A program made the position numbers and the translations under genes. The notes under the pieces are model-generated. The model was given only the letters and a program-made list of their open reading frames with translations. It ran no database searches and was not told where the DNA came from. A stretch of 6,813 nt of DNA from Oscillospiraceae bacterium (GTDB lineage: Bacteria > Bacillota > Clostridia > Oscillospirales > Oscillospiraceae), in the NCBI GenBank assembly GCA_016295225.1, contig JAEDLP010000095.1, positions 1 to 6,813 on the forward strand. Reading direction: 5' to 3'. Positions 1-6,481 of this stretch are shown piece by piece. Position 1 is the first letter of the stretch, and each line of letters opens with the position of its first letter.

Positions 1-2
1 AG

Positions 3-392
3 AGGAACCTGGTCCTTTCCGATCGGGAAAGCGGTCAGGTCTATGCCACTTATCCTGTGGAAAATGGCGATACCTTTGCGGTGGAATTTGTCCACTCGGT
101 GAACAAGAGCCCGGTCCGCGATGTTTTTGAAATTCGGGATGGAGAGATCTGGAACACCCAGTGTATCTACTACGGCTTTGGGGCTGGCGTGGAGGAAGAG
201 CTGGGGGAGGGCGAGACCCTATCCTATGGAGAGAACGGCGAGATGATCATCTCCGACATCGAGAAAAAAATGGACACCATGGTCATTGTGGTAGGCACCA
301 TTTCCGACCATACCCTGTATCTGGGAGAAGAGACCATCAGCCTGCGGGACCTCTGCGGCCGCAGCAGTAAGATTCTGTTTTCCTGTAAATAA
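3..392 (+). CDS. DUF1850 domain protein, TRAP transporter-associated (5' end missing)
   Basis: The reading frame is open from the left window edge to a TAA at 390-392, giving 129 residues; the true start lies upstream. A GTG at 57 could be read as a start, but the open frame before it encodes matching family sequence (a Gly/Tyr-containing strand followed by YPVENGD), so the gene extends left. Family signatures are visible: PVENGD followed by a strand, HSVNKSPVRD (from about 93), and YYGFGAGV (168-191). These fit DUF1850, a small, probably extracytoplasmic or membrane-anchored protein of unknown function that is repeatedly encoded between a TAXI-type solute-binding protein and a fused TRAP permease. 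Any signal peptide would be in the missing part, probably only a few tens of residues. The TRAP permease gene follows after 40 nt with no visible promoter or terminator, so they are likely cotranscribed. The family call is confident; the biochemical role is unknown. Confidence 0.8.
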   Translation, partial: RNLVLSDRESGQVYATYPVENGDTFAVEFVHSVNKSPVRDVFEIRDGEIWNTQCIYYGFGAGVEEELGEGETLSYGENGEMIISDIEKKMDTMVIVVGTISDHTLYLGEETISLRDLCGRSSKILFSCK

Positions 393-416
393 GGGATGGC
401 CATATAAAAAAGAGAA

Positions 417-424
417 AAGGAGGT
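417..424 (+). promoter_or_regulatory. Ribosome binding site that fixes the GTG start of the TRAP permease
   Basis: AAGGAGGT lies 8 nt upstream of GTG at 433, which is ideal spacing. No in-frame ATG precedes it, and the next in-frame ATG (541) would remove the acidic N-terminal tail and has no comparable site. This supports a GTG start. Confidence 0.8.
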
Positions 425-432
425 AGGTACTT

Positions 433-2415
433 GTGCCGCTGTTTGGAAAAAAATCAGTGAAAGATCCGGAAACTGAATTTGAATATACCGAAATCACGGC
501 AGAGGAAGAGACCACCACAGAAGCTGATGTACAGGCTGTCATGGAAAAGTATGACAGAGAGTCTAACGTACGGATTTGGGATGGCGTTCCCAAGATTGTT
601 GTGCGTTATATGCTCGTGGCATTTGCCGTCTACAGCATTCTTCTGAACTTTGGTCTGAATTGGGAGACCCGAATCGAACGTGCATCCTTCGTTGGCATTC
701 TTGTGTTCCTGACCTTTATCGTGTTTCCTGCCCAGAAGGGTTCCCGCAAGAAGCTCAATTACATCCCCTGGTATGATGTGATTTTGGCTGTTTTGGGCGG
801 CGGAAGCTATTTCTATTTCGTTTTCAATCTGGACAAGATCGTTGCGAATACCATCCGTCTGGAACCCATTGACCTGGTCATTGGTATTATTGGCGTGCTG
901 GTCACTCTGGAGGCCTGCCGCCGTGCGGTGGGCATTCCCATCGTCATCGTTTCCTCGCTGTTTATCATCTATATGATCGCCTTTACGGGGAAACCGCTGA
1001 CCATCAACATTTACAACTTGTTCTACACCACCGAAGGCGTCATTGGCACCCCCATCCGTGCCTGCTCCACCTTCATCGTTCTGTTTGTTATCTTCGGCGC
1101 GTTCCTGGAGCGAACGGGAATTTCACAGTTCTTTATCGAGCTGGCAAACGCCATCGCCGGCAGCTCCAGCGGCGGCCCTGCTAAGGTGGCCGTGATCTCC
1201 TCTGCTCTGTGCGGCATGGTCTCCGGTTCCTCCGTGGGCAACACCGTGACCACCGGTTCCGTCACCATCCCCATGATGAAGAAGAATGGCTATCGGTCGG
1301 AATTTGCCGGCGCAGTTGAGGCGGCTTCCTCCACCGGCGGCCAGATCATGCCCCCTATCATGGGTGCAGCTGCTTTCCTGATGGTGGAATATACCGGGTT
1401 TGACTACGGCTACATTGCAGTTCGTGCGATTTTGCCCGCAGCTCTGTACTTTGCCGGCATCTTCATTGCCGTCCACCTGGAGGCAAAGCGCATGGGCCTG
1501 AAAGGCCTGTCCCGGGCAGATTTGCCCAAGTTCCTGCCTCTGTTCCTGAGAAAGGGCTATCTGCTGCTGCCCCTGGTCCTGCTGGTAATTATGATGATGA
1601 AGACCACCATGAGTCTGGCGGCCATCGTGGCTACCGCAGCAGCTATCGTGGTCAGCATGTTCAATAAGGAAACCCGCATGAACCTGACCAAGTTCTTCGA
1701 TGCTCTGGAGAACGGCGCCCGTTCTACCCTGACCGTTGGTATTGCCTGTGCCGTCGCCGGCACCATCGCCTGCGTCATCACTACCACCGGCATCGGCGCC
1801 AAGCTGATCTCCGCCATCGTCGGCCTCTCCGGCGGACACATGTTCATTGCCATGTTCCTCACCATGATCACCTGCATCGTGCTGGGCATGGGCGTTCCCA
1901 CTACTGCCAACTATGTCATCATGGCCACCACCTGCGCCCCCATCCTCATCAAGATGGGCATGGCTCCTCTGGCGGCCCATATGTTCGTCTTCTACTTCGG
2001 CATCGTGGCTGACATTACGCCTCCCGTGGCTCTGGCAGCCTACGCTGGTAGTGCTATCGCCAAGTCGAAGCCCATGAAGACAGCCATCACGGCCACGACT
2101 TTGGCCATTGCGGCCTTCATCGTGCCCTATTGCTTCGGTATGAACCCGGCCCTGCTCTTCGTGGACTGCACGATCCTCCAGGCCGTCCAGGCCACCATCA
2201 CCGCCTTCCTGGGCGTCTTTGGTGTGGCGGCAGGCCTGCGGGGCTATATCTTCTCCAACATGAAGGTGTGGCAGCGTCTGGTCATCATCGTCGGCGGCCT
2301 CACGCTGGTCTATCCCGGCACCTTGACCGATGTCATCGGTATCATTCTGGTCTTTGGCGTCTGCTTCCTCAGCAAGATGGCCGGCAAGAAGAACGCACCC
2401 CCCGCAGAGGCTTGA
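433..2415 (+). CDS. TRAP transporter permease, 4TM/12TM fusion (DctQ-DctM type)
   Basis: This 660-residue integral membrane protein is the permease of a tripartite ATP-independent periplasmic transporter, which uses an ion gradient (usually Na+) to import organic acids delivered by a solute-binding protein. Residues 1-57 are hydrophilic and rich in Glu/Thr, probably a cytoplasmic tail. Hydrophobic segments near 58-75, 85-100, 113-133 and 146-161 form the small DctQ-like part; EACRRAVG (160-167) then leads into the large DctM-like part. Two inverted-repeat halves of that part are recognisable: GGPAKVAVISSALCGMVSGS from 247 and GGQIMPPIMGAA from 302 in the first, and GMGVPTTANYVI (from about 485) with ADITPPVALAAYAGSA from 526 in the second. 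Fused permeases of this kind usually pair with TAXI-type binding proteins, and the DUF1850 gene just upstream supports that. The substrate cannot be read from the sequence. A strong hairpin follows 40 nt after the stop, so this is the last gene of its operon. The gene looks intact. Confidence 0.93.
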   Translation: MPLFGKKSVKDPETEFEYTEITAEEETTTEADVQAVMEKYDRESNVRIWDGVPKIVVRYMLVAFAVYSILLNFGLNWETRIERASFVGILVFLTFIVFPAQKGSRKKLNYIPWYDVILAVLGGGSYFYFVFNLDKIVANTIRLEPIDLVIGIIGVLVTLEACRRAVGIPIVIVSSLFIIYMIAFTGKPLTINIYNLFYTTEGVIGTPIRACSTFIVLFVIFGAFLERTGISQFFIELANAIAGSSSGGPAKVAVISSALCGMVSGSSVGNTVTTGSVTIPMMKKNGYRSEFAGAVEAASSTGGQIMPPIMGAAAFLMVEYTGFDYGYIAVRAILPAALYFAGIFIAVHLEAKRMGLKGLSRADLPKFLPLFLRKGYLLLPLVLLVIMMMKTTMSLAAIVATAAAIVVSMFNKETRMNLTKFFDALENGARSTLTVGIACAVAGTIACVITTTGIGAKLISAIVGLSGGHMFIAMFLTMITCIVLGMGVPTTANYVIMATTCAPILIKMGMAPLAAHMFVFYFGIVADITPPVALAAYAGSAIAKSKPMKTAITATTLAIAAFIVPYCFGMNPALLFVDCTILQAVQATITAFLGVFGVAAGLRGYIFSNMKVWQRLVIIVGGLTLVYPGTLTDVIGIILVFGVCFLSKMAGKKNAPPAEA

Positions 2416-2455
2416 GGACAAGCTCTTTGGTGGTTGTGATTTCTTAACAGCAAAC

Positions 2456-2496
2456 AAAAAACGTGTGGGTTCGGATTTCGAACCCACACGTTTTTT
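2456..2496. terminator. Bidirectional rho-independent terminator between convergent genes
   Basis: An exact palindrome with 18-bp arms (2456-2473 and 2479-2496) surrounds a 5-nt loop GATTT. The core arm ACGTGTGGGTTCG pairs with CGAACCCACACGT. The outer six bases are A on the left and T on the right, so each strand reads a stable stem followed by a U tract. It sits between the end of the TRAP permease gene (2415) and the stop of the convergent lysR-type gene (2516), and can stop transcription from both sides. Confidence 0.95.
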
Positions 2497-2515
2497 ATCT
2501 GGTTAGGGAAGGGAC

Positions 2516-3391
2516 TCACTGGAAGTCCATGAGGAGCTGGGCGGCGGGATTGCTGTTGGCGGCCAGGCGGATCATGTCGTACCGGGTCATGTCGCCCATG
2601 TTCATTTTGATGCGCACCAGATTATCCTCCCGCTCGTCGTGGAGCAGGTCGGGGACGATGGCCACGCCGTGGCGGGCTCGAACCATGAGGAGCTGGGCGT
2701 TGGTGCTGTTGGTCTGGGAGACCCGCTCGGGCACCACGCCGAACTCCCGTTGGAGCATCTCCTGGAGCATTTCCATGGAGTTAGGGCCGGTGTCCTCGCA
2801 GTTGGTCACCAGACACTCGTTCTGGAGCATGGCGACGGCGTCTCCGTCGGGATACTTGGCGGCGATTTCCTTGTCGGCCACCAGATAGTTGCAGCTCTCA
2901 AACATGGGGCGGGAGAGAAAGGCCTCTTTCGACAAGGCGTTTTCGCAGAGCATGTTGCCAAGGATTACATCCAGTTCACCGGATTTCAGCTTCTCCACCA
3001 GGGCCCCGTAGGTGTATTGGAAGATATCCACCTTGATCTCCGGATGGGCGATCAGGAACCGGGAAAAGAAGTCCTCGGTCTGCCGGTATTCGTACATACC
3101 GATCCCCACCTTCACATAGCCGCTGTACTGCTCCTGAATGGCGATCAGCCGTTTTTTGGTGTCGTCGTAGTACCGGAGCATGAAAGAGACCCGCTCGTAA
3201 AAATATTCACCGGCGTCAGTGAGGGAGACCGAGTGGGCGTTTCGGTTAAAGAGCCGAACCTGGAGCTTGTTTTCCAGGGAGGCAATGTACTGACTGATGG
3301 CCGTCTGGGTGACGGAATGGGCGGCCGCCGCCTGGGTAAAGCTCAGACACTCGGCCAGGGTGATGAAATATTCAATCTTTTTGTTCAGCAT
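2516..3391 (-). CDS. LysR-family transcriptional regulator
   Basis: This 291-residue protein has the usual LysR length and layout. The N-terminal winged helix-turn-helix is at about residues 1-60: an aromatic-rich first helix, FTQAAAAHSVTQTAISQYIA (18-37) as the DNA-binding helices, and LENKLQVRLFNR (39-50), with SLTDAGEYFYE continuing into a linker helix. The effector-binding domain starts near residue 92 (VKVGIGMYE) and includes HPEIKVDIFQ, the LKSGELDVILG strand-helix element (135-145), and VRARHGVAIVPDLL (227-240). The start is supported by GGAGGGG at an 8-nt spacing (complement of 3400-3406). The gene converges on the TRAP unit and diverges from pyrC, with a promoter back to back with that of the pyr operon. 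LysR proteins commonly regulate the divergent gene and themselves, so the pyr operon is a candidate target; regulation of the TRAP genes is also possible. The effector is unknown and I do not recognise a named family member. Confidence 0.93.
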   Translation of the reverse strand: MLNKKIEYFITLAECLSFTQAAAAHSVTQTAISQYIASLENKLQVRLFNRNAHSVSLTDAGEYFYERVSFMLRYYDDTKKRLIAIQEQYSGYVKVGIGMYEYRQTEDFFSRFLIAHPEIKVDIFQYTYGALVEKLKSGELDVILGNMLCENALSKEAFLSRPMFESCNYLVADKEIAAKYPDGDAVAMLQNECLVTNCEDTGPNSMEMLQEMLQREFGVVPERVSQTNSTNAQLLMVRARHGVAIVPDLLHDEREDNLVRIKMNMGDMTRYDMIRLAANSNPAAQLLMDFQ

Positions 3392-3399
3392 AATGGCGT

Positions 3400-3406
3400 C
3401 CCCTCC
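3400..3406 (-). promoter_or_regulatory. Ribosome binding site of the LysR-type gene
   Basis: Read on the minus strand this is GGAGGGG, 8 nt before the ATG whose complement is 3389-3391. It supports the chosen start. Confidence 0.7.
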
Positions 3407-3437
3407 GAAGGACGAAAAGACAGTGATTCATACTATG

Positions 3438-3466
3438 ATTGTGCCTTACTTTCTTGAAAATGTCAA
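3438..3466 (-). promoter_or_regulatory. Predicted sigma70-type promoter of the LysR-type gene
   Basis: On the minus strand a perfect TTGACA -35 box (complement of 3461-3466) is followed by a 17-nt spacer and CACAAT (complement of 3438-3443, four of six matches to TATAAT). It would start transcription near 3431, leaving a leader of about 40 nt. It is back to back with the pyr promoter, the -35 boxes being 24 bp apart. Prediction from consensus only. Confidence 0.6.
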
Positions 3467-3490
3467 ATAGGTTTTTCAGGGGATTGGGAA

Positions 3491-3519
3491 TTGACAGAAT
3501 TGTCGGTATCTGTTACCAT
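3491..3519 (+). promoter_or_regulatory. Predicted sigma70-type promoter of the pyr operon
   Basis: A perfect TTGACA (3491-3496), a 17-nt spacer and TACCAT (3514-3519, four of six matches to TATAAT) form a plausible promoter. Transcription would begin near 3526, giving a leader of about 42 nt before pyrC. That is too short for a classic PyrR anti-antiterminator/terminator leader, and I see no hairpin with a U tract between it and pyrC. Confidence 0.6.
3492..3515. promoter_or_regulatory. Imperfect dyad in the pyr promoter, possible operator
   Basis: TGACAGA (3492-3498) and TCTGTTA (3509-3515) form an imperfect inverted repeat (six of seven positions pair) around a 10-nt centre. A shorter nested dyad, GACA-N4-TGTC (3493-3504), also exists. 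The dyad spans the region from the -35 to the -10 box, where a bound regulator would compete with RNA polymerase. It is short enough to arise by chance, and binding by the adjacent LysR protein is only a guess. Confidence 0.3.
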
Positions 3520-3553
3520 GGGAAAGGTAGAATCGTACATTATGCGTAAACAA

Positions 3554-3560
3554 GGGAGGA
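3554..3560 (+). promoter_or_regulatory. Ribosome binding site of pyrC
   Basis: GGGAGGA lies 7 nt upstream of the ATG at 3568 and supports that start; the encoded N-terminus (MKLLLNQMTVF) also begins where dihydroorotases of this class normally begin. Confidence 0.75.
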
Positions 3561-3567
3561 AGATAAA

Positions 3568-4842
3568 ATGAAACTTCTTCTGAATCAAATGACGGTGTTC
3601 CGGAACGGCGCGGCCGATCAAGTCTCTGTTCTCGTAGACAACGGCCGTATTATTTCCATTTCCAAGGAAGCTCCTGTTGTTTCCGACGCCCGTGTTATTG
3701 AATTTGATCATGGTTGTTTGTTCCCCGGTTTCGTGGATGTGCATGTGCATCTGCGGGAGCCGGGTTTTTCGTACAAGGAGACCATCGAAACGGGGACCAA
3801 GGCGGCGGCCCACGGCGGCTTCACTGCGGTGTGTCCCATGCCCAACCTGAAGCCTGTGCCCGACAGCCTGGAGCATCTGCAGCCTGAACTGGATGCCATT
3901 GCCAAGGACAGCGTGATTCACTGCCATCCCTATGGCGCTATCACTGTGGGGGAGAAGGGCCAGGAGTTGTCCGATCTGGAGGGAATGGCGCCTTACGTGG
4001 TGGCCTTCTCCGACGACGGCAAAGGCGTCCAGAGCGACGACATGATGCGGGAGGCCATGGGCCGGGCCAAGGCCCTGGGTAAGATCATCGTGGCTCACTG
4101 CGAGGACGAGAGCCTGCTCAACGGCGGGTACATCCACGACGGCGACTACGCCAGAGCCCACGGCCACAAGGGCAACGTCTCTGCCAGCGAGTGGAAGCAG
4201 GTGGAGCGGGACCTGGAGCTGGTGCGGCAGACCGGCTGCGCCTATCACATCTGCCATGTCTCCACCAAGGAGACCGTGGAGCTGGTGCGCCAGGCCAAGG
4301 CCGAGGGGCTGGACGTGACCTGCGAGACCACCCCCCATTACCTGGTTTTCAATGACTCCATGCTCCAGGAGGACGGCCGGTTCAAGATGAACCCGCCCAT
4401 CCGCAGCGAGGAGGACCGCCAGGCCCTGATCGCCGGACTTCTGGACGGCACCGTGGACATGATCGCCACCGACCACGCCCCCCACTCCGCTGAGGAGAAG
4501 TCCAAGGGACTGGAAAAGAGCTATTTTGGCATCGTGGGACTGGAAACCGCTTTCCCGGTTCTGTACACTGAGCTGGTAAAAACTGGCGTCCTGACCATGG
4601 AGCAGCTCATTGACCGGATGGTCACCAAGCCTGCCCAGCGGTTTGGCATCGGCTCTGCCCTGGAAGAGGGGGCTGTGGCCGACCTGACGGTCTTTGACCT
4701 GGACGCAAGCTACACGGTGGATCCGGCGGACTTCCTGTCCATGGGCAAGAGCACGCCCTTCGCCGGCCGGACCGTGTTTGGAAAATGCCTGCTGACCCTC
4801 TCCGGCGGAGAGATCGCCTGGCAGGAAGAAGGAGGAAACTGA
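3568..4842 (+). CDS. pyrC: Dihydroorotase (class I)
   Basis: This 424-residue zinc amidohydrolase catalyses the reversible cyclisation of N-carbamoyl-L-aspartate to dihydroorotate, the third step of de novo pyrimidine synthesis, in the cytoplasm. Its length is typical of the longer bacterial class I enzymes. The metal and substrate motifs are all present: DVHVHLREPG with His59, His61 and Arg63; FSDDGKGVQ with Asp149/Asp150, where class I enzymes have a metal-bridging Asp; AHCEDE with His177; HICHVSTKE with His230; CETTPHYL; NPPIRSEEDR; and ATDHAPHS with the catalytic Asp302. The final strand region (ADLTVFDLDASYTV) is the usual C-terminal part of the small beta domain. It is the first gene of the operon, behind a predicted promoter at 3491-3519. 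pyrK begins 2 nt after its stop. The first 50 or so codons use more T-ending codons than the rest of the gene, which is strongly C/G-ending. Confidence 0.97.
   Translation: MKLLLNQMTVFRNGAADQVSVLVDNGRIISISKEAPVVSDARVIEFDHGCLFPGFVDVHVHLREPGFSYKETIETGTKAAAHGGFTAVCPMPNLKPVPDSLEHLQPELDAIAKDSVIHCHPYGAITVGEKGQELSDLEGMAPYVVAFSDDGKGVQSDDMMREAMGRAKALGKIIVAHCEDESLLNGGYIHDGDYARAHGHKGNVSASEWKQVERDLELVRQTGCAYHICHVSTKETVELVRQAKAEGLDVTCETTPHYLVFNDSMLQEDGRFKMNPPIRSEEDRQALIAGLLDGTVDMIATDHAPHSAEEKSKGLEKSYFGIVGLETAFPVLYTELVKTGVLTMEQLIDRMVTKPAQRFGIGSALEEGAVADLTVFDLDASYTVDPADFLSMGKSTPFAGRTVFGKCLLTLSGGEIAWQEEGGN
4829..4835 (+). promoter_or_regulatory. Ribosome binding site that decides the pyrK start
   Basis: AAGGAGG inside the last codons of pyrC lies 9 nt upstream of GTG at 4845. 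An in-frame ATG at 4785 would begin with Arg-rich out-of-frame pyrC sequence and lacks such a site, so GTG 4845 is preferred. Confidence 0.8.
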
Positions 4843-4844
4843 TT

Positions 4845-5576
4845 GTGAAACGAGGCCTCTTTACCGTAAAAGTCAACGAGGGGCTGGCCCCCGGGACCTT
4901 CCGCATGGTTCTGGCCGGGGATACCTCGGCCATCACCGGCCCCGGCCAGTTTGTGAATATTGCCCTGGAGGGGAAGTTCCTCCGCCGCCCCATCTCGGTC
5001 TGCGACTGGGAGGAGGGCAGCCTGACCATTATTTACAAGGTGGTGGGCAAGGGCACCGACCAGATGAGCAAGCTGCCTGTCGGCACGGAGCTGGATATCC
5101 TCACCGGCCTGGGCAACGGCTACGACCTGGACAAGTCCGGGGACAAGCCCCTGCTCATCGGTGGCGGCGCAGGTATCCCTCCCATGTTCGCCCTGGCCAA
5201 GAAGCTCCTGGCCCAGGGAAAGACCCCTGCTGTTATCCTGGGCTTCAACAAGGCCGAGGAGCTCTTTCTGGAGGAGGAGTTCAAGGCTCTGAGGATGGCC
5301 GTCACCGTGGCCACCGCTGACGGCTCCCTGGGCGTCAAGGGCTTTGTCACCGACGCCATGCCCCAGGAGGGCTACACCCACATCTACACCTGCGGCCCCG
5401 AACCCATGCTGAAGGCCATCTATGATAAGTCCGTGACCTCCGGTCAGTTCAGCTTTGAGGAGCGCATGGGCTGCGGCTTCGGCGCCTGTATGGGCTGCAC
5501 CTGCAAGACCAAGTATGGCAACAAGCGGATCTGCCGGGAAGGTCCCGTGCTGGAGAAGGAGGAAATTATATGGTAA
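4845..5576 (+). CDS. pyrK: Dihydroorotate dehydrogenase B, electron transfer subunit
   Basis: PyrK pairs with PyrD in the class 1B enzyme and passes electrons from FMN in PyrD through a 2Fe-2S cluster and FAD to NAD+. The 243-residue product has the ferredoxin-reductase-like layout: an N-terminal beta-barrel with GQFVNIAL and the FAD-binding RRPISVCDW (from about 46), then the nucleotide-binding fold with LLIGGGAGIPPMFALAK (from about 102) and YTCGPEPMLKAI. The C-terminal cluster is CGFGACMGCTC (Cys210, Cys215, Cys218, with an extra Cys220) and Cys230 in RICREGPV. Four cysteines spaced x4, x2 and x11 can hold the cluster. Starting at GTG 4845 gives the expected N-terminus (KRGLFTVKVNE). The protein is somewhat shorter than the roughly 255-260 residues I recall for the Bacillus and Lactococcus proteins. 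The gene starts 2 nt after pyrC and overlaps pyrD by 7 nt, so translation is probably coupled. Confidence 0.95.
   Translation: MKRGLFTVKVNEGLAPGTFRMVLAGDTSAITGPGQFVNIALEGKFLRRPISVCDWEEGSLTIIYKVVGKGTDQMSKLPVGTELDILTGLGNGYDLDKSGDKPLLIGGGAGIPPMFALAKKLLAQGKTPAVILGFNKAEELFLEEEFKALRMAVTVATADGSLGVKGFVTDAMPQEGYTHIYTCGPEPMLKAIYDKSVTSGQFSFEERMGCGFGACMGCTCKTKYGNKRICREGPVLEKEEIIW
5556..5562 (+). promoter_or_regulatory. Ribosome binding site of pyrD, inside pyrK
   Basis: AAGGAGG within the last codons of pyrK lies 7 nt upstream of ATG 5570. It supports the start that overlaps the pyrK end by 7 nt. Confidence 0.75.
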
Positions 5577-6481
5577 AGACTGCCGTCACCCTCAGCGGGG
5601 TTCCGTTGGATAACCCCGTCATCCCTGCCAGCGGTACCTTCGGCTTTGGCTATGAGTTTGCCCAGTGGTATGACATCAACTGCCTGGGTGCCATCAGCGT
5701 GAAGGGTACCACCCGGGAGCCTCGCTTCGGCAACCCCGCGCCCCGCATCGCCGAGACCCCCGGCGGCATGCTCAACGCCGTGGGACTCCAGAATCCCGGC
5801 ATCGACAAGGTGGTGGCCGAAGAACTGCCCAAGCTTCGGGAGATCTATCACAAGCCCATTCTAGCCAACATCAGCGGCTTCTCCCTGGACGAGTTCGTGG
5901 AGTGCTGCGCCAAGGCGGACGTATCCCCCCACACCAATATCATCGAGGTCAACGTGAGCTGCCCCAACGTCCACCACGGCGGCATGAGCTTCGGCACCGA
6001 TCCCAACATGGTCTACAACGTGACCAAGTCCGTGAAGGAAGTCTGCAAGAAGCCCGTGTATGTGAAGCTGTCCCCCAACGTCACCGACATTGTCTCCATC
6101 GCCAAGGCCTGCGAAGAGGGCGGCGCGGACGGCCTGAGCCTCATTAACACCCTCATGGGTATGCGTCTGGATATCAAAAAGCGCAAGCCCATCCTGGCCA
6201 ACCTCACCGGCGGTCTTTCCGGTCCTGCGGTCTTCCCAGTGGCGGTCCGCATGATCTGGCAGGTTTACGAGGCTGTCAACCTGCCCATCATTGGCATGGG
6301 CGGCGTCCAGACCGCTGAGGACGTCATCGAACTGATGCTGGCCGGGGCCACTGCCGTCCAGGTGGGGGCTGCCAACCTGGTGAACCCCTATGCCTGCAAG
6401 GAAATCATCGACAACCTCCCTGCCGTTATGGAGCGGCTGGGGATTCAGGATATCACAGAAATTATCGGAGGTGCCCACTAA
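5570..6481 (+). CDS. pyrD: Dihydroorotate dehydrogenase B, catalytic subunit (class 1B)
   Basis: PyrD oxidises dihydroorotate to orotate using FMN in a TIM barrel; with PyrK it forms the NAD+-dependent class 1B enzyme, a cytosolic heterotetramer. The 303-residue length is typical. Visible motifs are NPVIPASGTFGFG near the N-terminus, ISVKGTTREPRFGNPAPR with the FMN/substrate-contacting lysine, NAVGLQNPG, INVSCPN-like NVSCPNVHHGG with Cys131, which marks class 1 enzymes (class 2 has Ser), YVKLSPNVTD, SLINTLMGMRLDI, GGLSGPA, and the C-terminal phosphate-binding IGMGGVQTAEDVIELMLAGA with VQVGAANL. No N-terminal membrane extension is present, again against class 2. The adjacent pyrK confirms subclass 1B rather than the fumarate-dependent 1A. 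The pyrF start codon overlaps its stop by one base (TAATG). Confidence 0.97.
   Translation: MVKTAVTLSGVPLDNPVIPASGTFGFGYEFAQWYDINCLGAISVKGTTREPRFGNPAPRIAETPGGMLNAVGLQNPGIDKVVAEELPKLREIYHKPILANISGFSLDEFVECCAKADVSPHTNIIEVNVSCPNVHHGGMSFGTDPNMVYNVTKSVKEVCKKPVYVKLSPNVTDIVSIAKACEEGGADGLSLINTLMGMRLDIKKRKPILANLTGGLSGPAVFPVAVRMIWQVYEAVNLPIIGMGGVQTAEDVIELMLAGATAVQVGAANLVNPYACKEIIDNLPAVMERLGIQDITEIIGGAH
6467..6473 (+). promoter_or_regulatory. Ribosome binding site of pyrF, inside pyrD
   Basis: GGAGGTG near the end of pyrD lies 7 nt before ATG 6481. It supports a start overlapping the pyrD stop as TAATG, a pattern typical of translational coupling by reinitiation. Confidence 0.8.

Noticed and set aside
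57..392. DUF1850 gene starting at GTG 57
   Set aside because: The frame is open to the window edge and its upstream codons look like the same family domain, and no ribosome binding site precedes 57.
1123..2487. Long open frame of 454 codons on the minus strand opposite the TRAP permease gene
   Set aside because: It is rich in His, Gly, Asp and Gln in the way expected from reading a C/G-ending coding sequence backwards, has no recognisable domain, and runs through the terminator. The forward frame encodes a clear membrane protein family.
2639..3457. Open frame of 272 codons on the plus strand opposite the LysR-type gene
   Set aside because: No recognisable family, no good ribosome binding site, and it crosses the lysR promoter; the minus strand encodes a full-length LysR protein.
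3520..3567. PyrR-type attenuator or other riboswitch in the pyr leader
   Set aside because: The leader is short and I see no hairpin with a U tract or a competing stem; nothing supports it in this window.
3463..4485. Open frame of 340 codons on the minus strand opposite pyrC
   Set aside because: It has low-complexity His/Gly/Val-rich content with no domain, and lies opposite a dihydroorotase with all catalytic motifs.
4785..4844. Longer pyrK beginning at ATG 4785 inside pyrC
   Set aside because: The extra residues are Arg-rich, unlike any PyrK N-terminus, and the ribosome binding site at 4829-4835 points to GTG 4845.
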